Origin: Acidobacteriota bacterium
Lineage (GTDB): Bacteria > Acidobacteriota > Blastocatellia > Pyrinomonadales > Pyrinomonadaceae
Direction of reading: 5' to 3'
Assembly (NCBI GenBank): GCA_025463135.1
Contig: JAOAPY010000026.1
Coordinates: 1-64,000, forward strand
DNA: 64,000 nt
Notes under the pieces: model-generated
The model's input: only the letters and a program-made list of their open reading frames with translations
Told to the model about the DNA's origin: nothing
The model's database searches: none
Shown here: in pieces, positions 28,147 to 36,986 of the stretch
Layout of the letters: the number at the start of each line of letters is the position of its first letter
How positions within the stretch are numbered: the first letter of the stretch is position 1
Translations under genes and position numbers: made by a program

Positions 28147-29319
28147 TTAGGCCACTGCCGCCGGATTTTCCTGCGCCACTCTTCGGATCTCGCTCGACTC
28201 CTTCATAATCTGCCGGAGTCGATAGTCCCGATAATCTCCCGGGTTGCCACGCTTTCCGTCCAGTGTGGCCACCACCATGTTAAATGCTTCCCGCGCACTT
28301 GCAAAACAAATCTTGAACCGCCCGGTGCGCTCGCCGAACTCAATGGCCTCACTCAGGAATCGTTTCATTTGCTCGCCGATCATGGCGTCCTGGTCCCATT
28401 CGAAGAACCCATGGGAATACAGTTTGATAAACACCCATTCGGGCCGGCCTTCTATAGAAATATGTGCTTCACGCCAACGCTGCAGGCGATCCAGGCTCAA
28501 AGGGTAATTCTGGGCCAACGCTCCGTCATCAATTCGTGGCACCGGCACGCCGTGCCAACGCCTGGTCCAATCGAAGACCAAAGGCCCGGTAAAGATTATC
28601 GGCAATGTCGGCTCATCACCTATGCGAAGACCGGGCCCGGAGCGATGCGGCCGTGCTTCCGCCAGGGGATTTCCGCATTGATAGATCGAATTGAGCCGCG
28701 GGACCTGTGAACGATCAGGGGCCGATGGCAAAGTGAAATCCGCATAGCATCCGGTCTCGGCGAGGATCTGCATTTCAGAGTCAACGCCGCAGAACTTGCC
28801 GCCGGCCGAATTAGCGAGCGCCCAATTGCCATGCACGAAGGCGTACCTCGGGGAAGACGACTGACTCTCTCGCGAAAGACAGCGATGCTCTTCCGCGAGC
28901 GCGTCTCGAAACTCAAGCAACAGGCGTTTGGTGTTCTCGGCCGTATCAGGCTGCTCAACGCCGTGATGCAGGTGAACCTCGACTTCGCCGAAACCATCTT
29001 CCTGCAATTCAGCCATCATCTCCAGCAGCGCGGGGTTGTATTGCTCGGCGGGAAAGAAGTTGGTGTGTCGGAACGGCGTACCGTCTTCATCCCGAACTGC
29101 ATTGCCGGTGGCCCTGGCCAGCTTGCACCATTTTTCGAGCTGCGGCAGACCCTCAGGACCGATTGGAGGTTCAAAGTGATTTGCGACCAGAAAAATGAGA
29201 TGCGTGGGCGCGTTGGAATCGCTGATGCGCCTGGTCCATTCGCGCGCGCGCCAGGCCGGATAGCGCAGCAGCCATGGCAAAGACCATCGTAATTTTTCCG
29301 TGATGCTGTCGGAATACAT
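28147..29319 (-). CDS. Polysaccharide deacetylase-like (NodB-fold) protein, divergent
   Basis: 390 residues without an obvious assigned family. Spaced motifs suggest a NodB-like carbohydrate esterase fold: LIFLVANHFEPP near residue 45, EVEVHLHHGV near 115 and YAFVHGNWAL near 160, which would supply metal-binding histidines. Later VFIKLYSHGFFEWD could be the final motif. The usual TFDD start of the family is not present, so activity is uncertain. It lies between methyltransferase and PhyH genes with tiny gaps, so it is an operon member probably acting on the same glycan or its precursor. Confidence 0.5.
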   Translation of the reverse strand: MYSDSITEKLRWSLPWLLRYPAWRAREWTRRISDSNAPTHLIFLVANHFEPPIGPEGLPQLEKWCKLARATGNAVRDEDGTPFRHTNFFPAEQYNPALLEMMAELQEDGFGEVEVHLHHGVEQPDTAENTKRLLLEFRDALAEEHRCLSRESQSSSPRYAFVHGNWALANSAGGKFCGVDSEMQILAETGCYADFTLPSAPDRSQVPRLNSIYQCGNPLAEARPHRSGPGLRIGDEPTLPIIFTGPLVFDWTRRWHGVPVPRIDDGALAQNYPLSLDRLQRWREAHISIEGRPEWVFIKLYSHGFFEWDQDAMIGEQMKRFLSEAIEFGERTGRFKICFASAREAFNMVVATLDGKRGNPGDYRDYRLRQIMKESSEIRRVAQENPAAVA

Positions 29320-29320
29320 A

Positions 29321-30331
29321 TTAGTCCGTCGTTCGCGATCCGGAGCCGGCGGGTTTTCTCGCTACCAGAAATACGCCCCGGACCATTAGTTCTTCGTCAG
29401 TCATCTGCCGGTACTCTCGCGAGAGCTTCGGCCGTATCTCACTTATCACAGGCTGAGCTGTTTGAAAAAAGACTTGATCCAATTCAGCGATCTCTTTGTG
29501 TGGCACATGCGGACCATGTCCGACCGTGTCGGTAATCAAAAGCCTGGTGTCGTATCCCAACTTATGCATATGCTCGCGGTAGTAACCGATCAACTTTCGG
29601 TTTGGTATTCCCGAATCCGTGGCCATTAGCCGATAGACTGAATGGGGAATGGTAAGAAACGTTAGCGGGTGCATACCGCCATCAGTAAAGATTCCGTAGT
29701 CGCTCAAGTCGATCTTGTGCAGCATCATCCCATTGGGCGCCAATAACTTGTCGACTTGCGCAAAGACAACGGCGGGATCATAGATTTCCTCAATTACCGC
29801 TCGAGAGATGATGATATCAAAGCTCCCTTCGGGGATTTGCAAAGCCCTGGTCGCGGGCTCGAGGTCGAGTCCGCGGCTATAACTGATCCTGGTCGCATCG
29901 AAACTGATTCCGTCGGTAAGATCGACCGCCTTATCAAACCGCCCCCTCTCCTCGGAGGTCAACTGTTCACGCAAAGCGGAATATATTTCTTCTTCTCTTC
30001 CCGCATCCCGTTTCGAACAAAACTTGTCTATACAAATGACTTTCGCTGCGCCCGCTGACAGAAAGCGCAGCGCCACGCCGACGTTATCACCAAATCCCAA
30101 CTCGAGTATTTTTTTCCCGCGAAGCTGGTCACTGGTCAGTTGCCCGTAAGCCAGGTAATCCTGGAATTGCTCTTCGATATAGCTGAGGCTCTCATCGAGG
30201 GTTTTGTGGCTATGTGTCGAACCGTGCTCTGTCTCCGCATCGCCGGATACAAAGCGTCTACGCATCCGCCAATTCTGGAAGATTTTATAGACGATGATCA
30301 GAGTTTTAGATTTTCGGGCCCAACGTTTCAT
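29321..30331 (-). CDS. SAM-dependent methyltransferase
   Basis: 336 residues. Motif I is KILELGFGDNVGVALRF (about 92-108) and motif II VICIDKFC. There is an FDIIISRAVIEEIYDP motif IV and the post-motif LLAPNGMMLHKIDLSDYG. The Gly-rich loop reads GFGDN rather than GxGxG, which is common in diverged class I enzymes. It is followed after one base by the NodB-like gene, implying coupling. Target unknown. Confidence 0.82.
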   Translation of the reverse strand: MKRWARKSKTLIIVYKIFQNWRMRRRFVSGDAETEHGSTHSHKTLDESLSYIEEQFQDYLAYGQLTSDQLRGKKILELGFGDNVGVALRFLSAGAAKVICIDKFCSKRDAGREEEIYSALREQLTSEERGRFDKAVDLTDGISFDATRISYSRGLDLEPATRALQIPEGSFDIIISRAVIEEIYDPAVVFAQVDKLLAPNGMMLHKIDLSDYGIFTDGGMHPLTFLTIPHSVYRLMATDSGIPNRKLIGYYREHMHKLGYDTRLLITDTVGHGPHVPHKEIAELDQVFFQTAQPVISEIRPKLSREYRQMTDEELMVRGVFLVARKPAGSGSRTTD

Positions 30332-30464
30332 AAAATGGATGCTGAGAAAGTGGAATTCGATTTGACAGTTAATACACCGGACGGGAGTCGGTGGTATTCA
30401 TTCACCAATACTCTCTTAACAGTTTTTCAGCAGCCTGCCGGGCCTCCTACCGCGGCGACTATGG

Positions 30465-32216
30465 CTATTTCTTGAGATTCTGTGGGTTCCCAGGGTCAGT
30501 GCCGGGATAGGAAGATAATCGGGGTGGCTCAGCATCCGCCTCCAATAACCATATCGTGCGGTCTCCAAAAAAGCTAGTCAATTTTCCATCGCGCTGCGAA
30601 TCCATTTCCCGGGCCCACACCACTTTTGCGGCGTTGATGTTTGCCTCGTTGTAAACCCATTCACTGTGAAAGTCATGGTTTGGCTGGTAACGGACGATCA
30701 CCAAATGACGCCCCGGAAGCGACTCGAGCCGCCTCAATATCTCTGCGCGATCGTAATTCCCTACCGCCGCGGCGGCCCAGGTTTGTCGCCAATCGGTGCC
30801 GACCTTGAGGTGCAGTGGCCGCGCGAAAAGGCGCACCGGAATCAATAGTAAACAGATTATCGGGACGGCTCGCGCCAATAACAATCCGGTCGGTCTGCCG
30901 CGCCGGCGACAAAAGCGCAAATGGCGCATCCCCTGCAACATCACCGCATACAAGAGCCCCATCAGCGGAGCAGCATAGTGCGCATTGAACCATGCCGGGG
31001 CCAGAAATCCGATCGAGGCTATCGCCCCCGCAATCAACAGCGGACGTAGCCGCCGGTCGCGCAGCACGCGAATCAGCATCAGAAAAGGTAGCGACAACAC
31101 TGGTCCAAAATAGAAAAGCCACAGCGTCACGAACTTTCCCGCGGTCCTGATTGCCGCCCCCCTGGGTGTCCGGGTCTTATCATAGAGCGCCTGCTCCCAG
31201 TTTTGATAAAAGTCGCGCATCACCGCGTGGTTGTAATGTGGTTCAACAGCAGGAGTTTGAAAAAAGAACAAGGGAGCCGTCGCATAGGTGCTGCGATTTA
31301 CCTGATACGGCATGCGTGTAGGGCTGCCGGTGACTCTCCAGAAGTAAAACCCCATGCCGATACACATCAACACAAGCACCGCCCCAAGCGGCAACGCAAC
31401 CTGGGTCATTAATCTCCGCCACGGTGGTCGGTTTCGGCTGACCCGGATAACCAGCACAACTACCGCACCTAAGGCTGTGAAAAAACCTTCGTTCGGTCTG
31501 CTGTTGGCGAGAACGATGATTCCAATTCCCATCACGATGGAGAGGATTGCTCGCGGCTTGCGCATAAGCCGTGGTAACGCCCCTAACACCAGCACTCCCC
31601 CAAGGCCTGCCAGCGTACCGCCCATGTAGCTATTCATCCAATAACTAAAGAGCCCTATGCGAACAACTGCGATCAGCCCGCCCAACAAAGCCCAGCGGGG
31701 CGGCAACCATCCCTGTAACATCCAGCACAGTGCCGCACACAGGATTCCGCAACTTAACCAAACACCCCACCAGGGATTGCCGAATACGACTTTGCCCAGG
31801 GCCATCATCACGCTCGAGGCAATGGGATACATCGAGTTGTGAGTTGGCTGCTGGATTATGTGAAAACTTTCAAAGTGCATCCACAGCGGATGCGTGGGAT
31901 TCGTGAGGCGGCCGGAAGCAAACGTGTCGGCAGCCAGCAGGTAAGAAAATTCATCATGCGCCCCTGGCGTGGGTATCGGCACCAGTGGTAACAATGCGGC
32001 ACGTCCCGCCAAAGCCAACAACCCCACTGTCACAATTGAAAGAGTGCGACGGCGGGCAAAACGAGTGAAGCCTCGCTCAGCAATGCGAAACCAGTTCGAA
32101 CCCAAACGCGGAGCGGCCCAGGCGAGCAACAGCGCTATGATGACAAACACAGCTTCAACTGCAACGAATTGATAATGGATCATCAATTCATTGAAGACGG
32201 TCGGGAAACTTGCCAT
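30465..32216 (-). CDS. GT39/ArnT-like polytopic glycosyltransferase
   Basis: 583 residues with about ten transmembrane segments and a soluble C-terminal domain of about 120 residues. The acidic motif GAHDEFSYLLAADTF after the first membrane segments (about 82-96) corresponds to the D-E catalytic pair region of GT-C/GT39 enzymes that use polyprenyl-phosphate sugars at the periplasmic face. It may attach a sugar to a lipid-linked glycan or a protein. A second polytopic protein of this kind is at 38510-40222. An exosortase was considered but the Cys/Arg/His triad is lacking. Confidence 0.72.
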   Translation of the reverse strand: MASFPTVFNELMIHYQFVAVEAVFVIIALLLAWAAPRLGSNWFRIAERGFTRFARRRTLSIVTVGLLALAGRAALLPLVPIPTPGAHDEFSYLLAADTFASGRLTNPTHPLWMHFESFHIIQQPTHNSMYPIASSVMMALGKVVFGNPWWGVWLSCGILCAALCWMLQGWLPPRWALLGGLIAVVRIGLFSYWMNSYMGGTLAGLGGVLVLGALPRLMRKPRAILSIVMGIGIIVLANSRPNEGFFTALGAVVVLVIRVSRNRPPWRRLMTQVALPLGAVLVLMCIGMGFYFWRVTGSPTRMPYQVNRSTYATAPLFFFQTPAVEPHYNHAVMRDFYQNWEQALYDKTRTPRGAAIRTAGKFVTLWLFYFGPVLSLPFLMLIRVLRDRRLRPLLIAGAIASIGFLAPAWFNAHYAAPLMGLLYAVMLQGMRHLRFCRRRGRPTGLLLARAVPIICLLLIPVRLFARPLHLKVGTDWRQTWAAAAVGNYDRAEILRRLESLPGRHLVIVRYQPNHDFHSEWVYNEANINAAKVVWAREMDSQRDGKLTSFFGDRTIWLLEADAEPPRLSSYPGTDPGNPQNLKK

Positions 32217-32231
32217 AGATTGGATGAGGTA

Positions 32232-33674
32232 CTAGATCTTGGGACGGCAGACGAGAACGAATTGATAGCCGAACAGCGTGCTTCGCAACCTGGTCAGGCC
32301 CCAATTGAGGAAATGCAGAAAACTCAAAGAATGACCCTTGCTGGTCGACGGCATCATGACCGGCAAAGGGATCGGCGTGGCATTGATGCTAATCACATCG
32401 AATCCGGAATCGTCCACTAACTGCTTCATCGTCTGCAGCGTAAAGAAGCGGAGATGGCTTTCATCGAGGATACCTACCCGGCTGTAATTGAAACGTCCGA
32501 AAAGCAAATTCAACCGCACCCAGATGTTGGCTACGTTCGGCAATGACATCAGGACTTTGCCTCCAGGCTTCAGCAAACCACTCACGCGTTCCAGCATCCG
32601 GCGCGGGTTGCGCAAATGTTCCAGCACGTCGCCAAAAACGACGGCATCATACTGGTCCAGTTTTTCGAAATCCAAAGTCTCAATATCACCAACAATGAGT
32701 TCCCGGCAGTGCGGCCGCGCAATCTCGGCCATGTCCTTGTCCTGCTCTACTCCCGTAACGCTGCAACCAAGTTTGGCCATCTCAGCAGTCAGGTAACCGG
32801 TGGCCGTGCCAAACTCCAGCACTTCCGCGGGCCGCTCCTTCTCAATCCATTGCAGTATCTGCGCGTGGCTGCTGTAGGGATCACTCTTCTTATAAACGTA
32901 CTGATCGCCGGTCACGTCGTATCTTTCCTCATAGATCAGCCGCGCCTTGTGCAGCCGGTATCGCAACGCGGTCTTCACGCAATTGAATGCGTAGGCCATG
33001 CCATTGACGTAGCATATCTCATCGCCGTAGTAAGTCGGGATGGGACGCTCGACAATGCGCAGCCCGGCTTCGTGAAACTGTATCAGGATGTTGGTGTCAA
33101 AGTGCCATTCATTCGAGTTGAGCAGGAAAGGAACTTTCTTTAGCGCTTCGCAGCTATAGAGGCGATAGCCCGAATGGAACTCGGACAGGTTCATGCCGAC
33201 GATACGATTCTCGAGCGCGGTCAGGATCCTGTTCCCCGCAAACTTATAAAGTGGCATGCCGCCCTTCAGCGGATTACCCCCGGCAGCCATACGCGATCCG
33301 AAAACAACATCGGCCTCGTCATTTTCGAGCGGCTCCAGCAGTTGCGGCAGGACCTCGGGTGCGTACTGCCCGTCAGCATGCAGCATCACGACGATGTCAA
33401 ATCCTCGCTCTATCGCGTACTGGTATCCGGCTTTCTGGTTGCCGCCATAGCGCAGGTTTTGCGTGTTACGGTGGATGGTGAGCTTGTCGAGCCCCTTGTC
33501 GAGCTTGTAGCCGATCGCCGCGTAGTAGGTGTTATCGGTTGAGCAGTCGTCAAAAAGAAAAACTTCCTCAACCTTCTCCCACACGCTCTCGGGAATGCGA
33601 TCGAGCGTCCAATCAAGCTTGTTGACGGCGTTGTAGGCGATAACGAAGATGCCAATACGCTTGTTCCTGGTCAT
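32232..33674 (-). CDS. Bifunctional GT2 glycosyltransferase - SAM methyltransferase
   Basis: 480 residues in two domains. Residues about 6-235 are a DPM1-type GT2 enzyme: FVIAYNAVNKLDWTLDRIPE, FLFDDCSTDNTYYAA, VVMLHADGQYAPE (DxD-like) and EFHSGYRLYSCE. Residues about 270-480 are a class I methyltransferase: VLEFGTATGYLTAEMAKLGC, VTGVEQDKDMAEIA, YDAVVFGDVLEHLRNP and LKPGGKVLMSLPN. The same two-domain arrangement is known from other bacterial polysaccharide loci. It may make a polyprenyl-phosphate sugar or extend the glycan and methylate the product. It ends 15 bases before the GT39-like gene. Confidence 0.9.
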   Translation of the reverse strand: MTRNKRIGIFVIAYNAVNKLDWTLDRIPESVWEKVEEVFLFDDCSTDNTYYAAIGYKLDKGLDKLTIHRNTQNLRYGGNQKAGYQYAIERGFDIVVMLHADGQYAPEVLPQLLEPLENDEADVVFGSRMAAGGNPLKGGMPLYKFAGNRILTALENRIVGMNLSEFHSGYRLYSCEALKKVPFLLNSNEWHFDTNILIQFHEAGLRIVERPIPTYYGDEICYVNGMAYAFNCVKTALRYRLHKARLIYEERYDVTGDQYVYKKSDPYSSHAQILQWIEKERPAEVLEFGTATGYLTAEMAKLGCSVTGVEQDKDMAEIARPHCRELIVGDIETLDFEKLDQYDAVVFGDVLEHLRNPRRMLERVSGLLKPGGKVLMSLPNVANIWVRLNLLFGRFNYSRVGILDESHLRFFTLQTMKQLVDDSGFDVISINATPIPLPVMMPSTSKGHSLSFLHFLNWGLTRLRSTLFGYQFVLVCRPKI

Positions 33675-33849
33675 ATTAAGCCAATTTGAATCAGGCGCGG
33701 CCTGGGAGTGCCGGGTAGCAACTGGTTACACTGGGCGCAATCTTAAACATAGAAAGTAACAATGGCAAAAGACTTCCCGGCACTCTTGCTTTCCTTTGCA
33801 CCTTTGCACCTCTGCGGGAAAGTTTGTTCCCGCAATCGCTAATAACAGC

Positions 33850-34881
33850 TCAGTGAATCTTCGGCGCCCTTGCGAGCCCGAGCAGGAAACCGGTACCCCA
33901 TGTCAAATGGATCACTGAGAAAATCACGGGCAGCAAAAACAGCAGAGCGATACCTGCGCGAGATTTGCCGGCTAACCTGGCCGCGAAAAACAGCCCCAAC
34001 AATAAATAAACGCTGAGTTCAATCGCCAGCAGCCACCACATTGGCCTGAACCAAACGCCGGCCATCAACAACAACGGAATGGAAGCAGCAAAGACCGGCG
34101 CCACCGCCTGGCGCAATCTGATGGAACTCGGATAGCGCAGGATCATTCTGGCTTTCCAACGACCGTAGCGCCAGTACTGAATACTCAGATCCTTCAAGGT
34201 CGCGCGCGCAAAGTAATCACAGTGCTCGGCTTGATCAAGCAGCACAGTCTTTCCATGCAGGCGCACGCGATAATTGAATTCATAGTCTTCATTCGCCGAC
34301 AAGGTTTCATCAAAGCCGCCGATCTCTCGCCACAAGTCTTTTTTGAAGCAAGCGAATGCGACGGTGTCCACAGCCTGCTGCGCGGCGGCAGCTTGCCCCA
34401 GGCGATACGTCGCATCACCAATGCCAAAAGGATGCGAGACCGCCGTCGCAATCGCCCGAGCCATTAACGTGTCCGCGCCCGGGCATACCTGGCAAGGCAT
34501 ACCGACGACGCCAACGCCTTCCTGCCGCAACACCTCGACTGAGCGGCGAACATAACCGGGCGAGGCGACCGCGTGCGCATCCAGCCGCGCAATGATTTCT
34601 CCCCGTGCTACCTGAATCCCAAGATTCAGCGCGGTGGGAATCCGGCGCTCGGGATTGTCGATCAAGACTACTGAAACATCGGGGCGGCGGCGGCGGAATT
34701 CGGTGATTGCTTCGCGAGTGCGATCCTGCGACAAACCATCGACGACGATGATTTCGTAATGGTCAGGATCATATTGATCGGCGAGGTTGTGAAGAGCTTT
34801 GCCGATGAAGCGCTCTTCGTTAAGACAGGGGATGACTACTGAAACGAATTCGCTGGAAAGCGATGGCGTGGATTTTTCCAT
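33850..34881 (-). CDS. GT2 family glycosyltransferase (ExoA-like) with membrane tail
   Basis: About 343 residues. The GT-A domain has FVSVVIPCLNEERFIGKAL, EIIVVDGLSQDRTREAI, GEIIARLDAHAVASPGYV (DxD motif as LDAHA), ACFKKDLWREIGGFDETLSANEDYEFNYR, and three C-terminal hydrophobic segments from about residue 270. It resembles succinoglycan-type ExoA transferases. An ATG seven codons upstream (34902) also exists, but those codons (MKPGVNE) come from repeat family A, and the ATG at 34881 sits exactly at the repeat boundary, so it is preferred. Confidence 0.88.
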   Translation of the reverse strand: MEKSTPSLSSEFVSVVIPCLNEERFIGKALHNLADQYDPDHYEIIVVDGLSQDRTREAITEFRRRRPDVSVVLIDNPERRIPTALNLGIQVARGEIIARLDAHAVASPGYVRRSVEVLRQEGVGVVGMPCQVCPGADTLMARAIATAVSHPFGIGDATYRLGQAAAAQQAVDTVAFACFKKDLWREIGGFDETLSANEDYEFNYRVRLHGKTVLLDQAEHCDYFARATLKDLSIQYWRYGRWKARMILRYPSSIRLRQAVAPVFAASIPLLLMAGVWFRPMWWLLAIELSVYLLLGLFFAARLAGKSRAGIALLFLLPVIFSVIHLTWGTGFLLGLARAPKIH

Positions 34882-35102
34882 CTCATTCACACCCGGTTTC
34901 AACCGGGTGAGTCAGCGCAAGATAAAATTCATGCACCCCTTTCAACGGTTTCGTAATTGGAAGCTGTCGGTACCACCTGCGTAAGCGAGTGGTCTCATTT
35001 CGCTGATATGTCGCCGTACGGTTTGACCCACCTGCTTACGCCGGTGGTGCTGATAAAGCAGTGCGCCATAGATCACTCGGTCGAAGCCGGGGGAGAATGA
35101 GC
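34881..35102. repeat. Foldback repeat family A, copy 3, with nested insertion
   Basis: The left end (34881-34953, TCTCATTCACACCCGG) and a decayed right end (about 35072-35102, GAAGCCGGGGGAGAATGAG) of family A are separated by a family B-type inverted repeat (34969-35055; GGTACCACCTGCG arms). The outer ends overlap the start of the GT2 gene and the last codons of the PEP-CTERM gene. Confidence 0.7.
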
Positions 35103-35663
35103 TGAGTCCCTCGCGCGTCGACGTCGAGCTCGCGCCCACAAGCCGATCACGCCGCTCCCAAGCAACACCATTGACGTCGGCTCCGGCACCGGTTGCGCTA
35201 CATTGAAAGAGTAGGTGTGTGTGACGAACTGTCCCGCACCGGCGGCGCCCGAAAGACCTGGGCCGCTAATGATACTGATGGTCAGAGTTGCCGCTACACC
35301 CTGGGCATTCGCGCCCGGCGAGTTAATCGTGAAAAGCTGACTATAGGGTGGCGGAACGCTACCAAACGCCGGAATGGCAAAGGTCTGAACAATTGGTGCG
35401 CTGCCGGCCTCGGTATAAGTGATCCGGAGCAAACTGCTGACCCCTGCAGGAACCGTTCCCTGAATATCAACCAGAAAGCTGATGCGTGGCCCGATGATGG
35501 TGACACCTGGATTTGAAAGCAGGTTGACCCTGGTTAGACCATTATCCTGCAACGCAACGACATTGCTGAAGGTTAAGGTATCTGCCTTGGCGCTCAATTC
35601 CGTGGCCGTGAAAAAGGTTATGACGATGGCAAGAGCGGTGATGAAAGGGCGAAATTGGGGCAC
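35073..35663 (-). CDS. PEP-CTERM sorting-signal surface protein
   Basis: 196 residues. An N-terminal signal peptide (ITALAIVITFFTATELSAKA) is followed by a beta-rich extracellular region of about 135 residues and a C-terminal sorting signal at about 160-185: VPEPTSMVLLGSGVIGLWARARRRR, that is the PEP motif, a hydrophobic helix and an Arg cluster. Such proteins are cleaved by an exosortase and often depend on a matching exopolysaccharide locus. The exosortase is not in this window. The last eight residues (HSPPASTE) are encoded by the decayed end of the family A repeat and extend past the usual Arg-rich end. Confidence 0.88.
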   Translation of the reverse strand: MPQFRPFITALAIVITFFTATELSAKADTLTFSNVVALQDNGLTRVNLLSNPGVTIIGPRISFLVDIQGTVPAGVSSLLRITYTEAGSAPIVQTFAIPAFGSVPPPYSQLFTINSPGANAQGVAATLTISIISGPGLSGAAGAGQFVTHTYSFNVAQPVPEPTSMVLLGSGVIGLWARARRRRARDSAHSPPASTE

Positions 35664-35827
35664 GTTTGTTAACTACCTCTTCAATCAAAACCTACGTCAG
35701 TTGTTGCTTTTCTAACGGCCTGGAAGACACGCGCAGCCGTTTGACTAAGAAACGACTAATCGTCGTCAATCGCCATTATGCTCGCCGATTTCGTAATGGC
35801 AAGTGCTAAATGCAAGTGGATCTGAAT

Positions 35828-35990
35828 AGCGGCCTCGCCGCCGCACAGTGCGGTAAGGCTCTTCGCCTTACCGATCGGCCCCCTTTTTTGTGAGAGGCTA
35901 TGCCTCGAACAGGAGGCGCAGCCCCCGAAGATCTTTGGCAGATCAACGGTAAGGCAAAGGCCTTACCGCACTGTGCGGCGGCAAAGCCGA
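35828..35990. repeat. Foldback element with 45-base arms
   Basis: Arms at about 35830-35875 and 35943-35988 share GCCGCACAGTGCGGTAAGG in inverted orientation, around a centre rich in short palindromes. It fills most of the 35664-36018 gap. The remaining bases include an AT-rich stretch upstream of the PEP-CTERM gene that may hold its promoter, but no clear -35/-10 pair was identified. Confidence 0.8.
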
Positions 35991-36018
35991 GGGGGTCGCG
36001 TTGGGCTCTAATGTGTTT

Positions 36019-36702
36019 TCAATCCCGATGGACCAGCTGGTAATAGATCATCTTCACATACTCACTGGGCACCATTTGCCAGCCGCGAAGATGCAGCCAC
36101 CAGGTTGCCGGCCCGGGTACCTGTTGGCCCGTAGGTACGGCGTCGAGACCAATGGCAATCCCTGACGAGGCAAATGTTTGTCCGAGTGTCCAGAGAGTAC
36201 GACGCGAGTGATAGGCCGAGGTCACAATCAGGATTGAGTGCAGACCATTGGCCTGAGCATAGCCACGCAGTAGCTGCAATTCTTCGTAGGTCCCCGAAAC
36301 GGGCTCCGGCAAAGTTTCAATCGCTTCGTCAGGGACACCCTGTCGTCGCAAGTAGCGGGCAGCCAATTCCTGATACGGGATATTGCGCTGCTCATCACTG
36401 ACCCACCCGCCCTCCTGATTGTCGTTGGTCACAAGAATTTTTGGTGCGCGGCCTTGTTTGTAGAGCTCTGCAGCTCGCTGCGTCCGTTCTTTGAACACGG
36501 CCGAGCCCGCCATAATCATAATGACATCGGCGCGCGGCAGAGGTGCATTGACGATCAGGAATCGCGCTGCCGACCAGGCGACCAGCCACAAGAAGATCAG
36601 GGCAGTTCCGATAGTTAGTAGTTTTTTGCTTTTCGACAAATGGAGGGTTTGGACTTTGGTCTTTGGTCTTTGGTTTTTGGTTTGGCTTCCTCTCATTCTC
36701 AC
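36019..36702 (-). CDS. YdcF/SanA/ElyC-like DUF218 membrane protein
   Basis: 227 residues as drawn. One transmembrane segment (about 30-50) precedes a DUF218 domain: RADVIMIMAGSAVFKERTQRAAELYKQGRAPKILVT, NIPYQELAARYLRRQGV and ILIVTSAYHSRRTLWTL. Family members act in envelope or cell-wall metabolism, with the active site outside the membrane. The first about 20 codons (SQTKNQRPKTK and neighbours) are translated from repeat A and from a GGTCTTT heptad tract, so the true start is probably further in, for example TTG at 36639. Confidence 0.82.
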   Translation of the reverse strand: MRMRGSQTKNQRPKTKVQTLHLSKSKKLLTIGTALIFLWLVAWSAARFLIVNAPLPRADVIMIMAGSAVFKERTQRAAELYKQGRAPKILVTNDNQEGGWVSDEQRNIPYQELAARYLRRQGVPDEAIETLPEPVSGTYEELQLLRGYAQANGLHSILIVTSAYHSRRTLWTLGQTFASSGIAIGLDAVPTGQQVPGPATWWLHLRGWQMVPSEYVKMIYYQLVHRD

Positions 36703-36763
36703 CCGGTTTCAACCGGGTGATACTCGTGGGTCTTTTTCGAACCTAACCGTTTCAACGGTTTCC
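36691..36763. repeat. Foldback repeat family A, copy 4 (left half)
   Basis: It begins TCTCATTCTCACCCGG with the perfect ACCCGGTT/AACCGGGT hairpin and continues to a TTTCAACGGTTT motif. The right half is absent. Its end carries the AATGAGAGG sequence that provides the longest-frame start codon of the YdcF-like gene. Confidence 0.75.
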
Positions 36764-36794
36764 CCGCCGCGCCTTAGTCGTTGTTTTGCCTTTG

Positions 36795-36945
36795 GCTCCA
36801 GAGGAGCTGAATGTTTATAGCCAACGGCCTCTCAATATTTTTGCGCTCCTTAGGAGCGCAACGCTTGAACATTTGGCCCCTATCGGGGTATTGAAGCCTG
36901 GGCGCTCGTGCGGCTATAAACATCTCGCTCCTCCGGAGCTAAAGC
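36795..36945. repeat. Foldback repeat family D, copy 1
   Basis: Arms containing GGAGCTGAATGTTTATAGCC and the inverted GGCTATAAACATCTCGCTCC flank a centre with the hairpins CGCTCCTTAGGAGCG and CCCCTATCGGGG. A diverged copy lies at 59318-59466. AAAGACC heptads follow it up to the AlgD-like gene. Confidence 0.75.
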
Positions 36946-36986
36946 CCAAAATCAAAGCCCAAAGCCCAAAGACCAAAGACCCCTCT

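Noticed and set aside
36691-36720. The ACCCGGTT/AACCGGGT hairpins as rho-independent terminators.
   Set aside because: The stems are perfect but no T tract follows in either direction, and the same hairpin sits upstream of genes as well as downstream.
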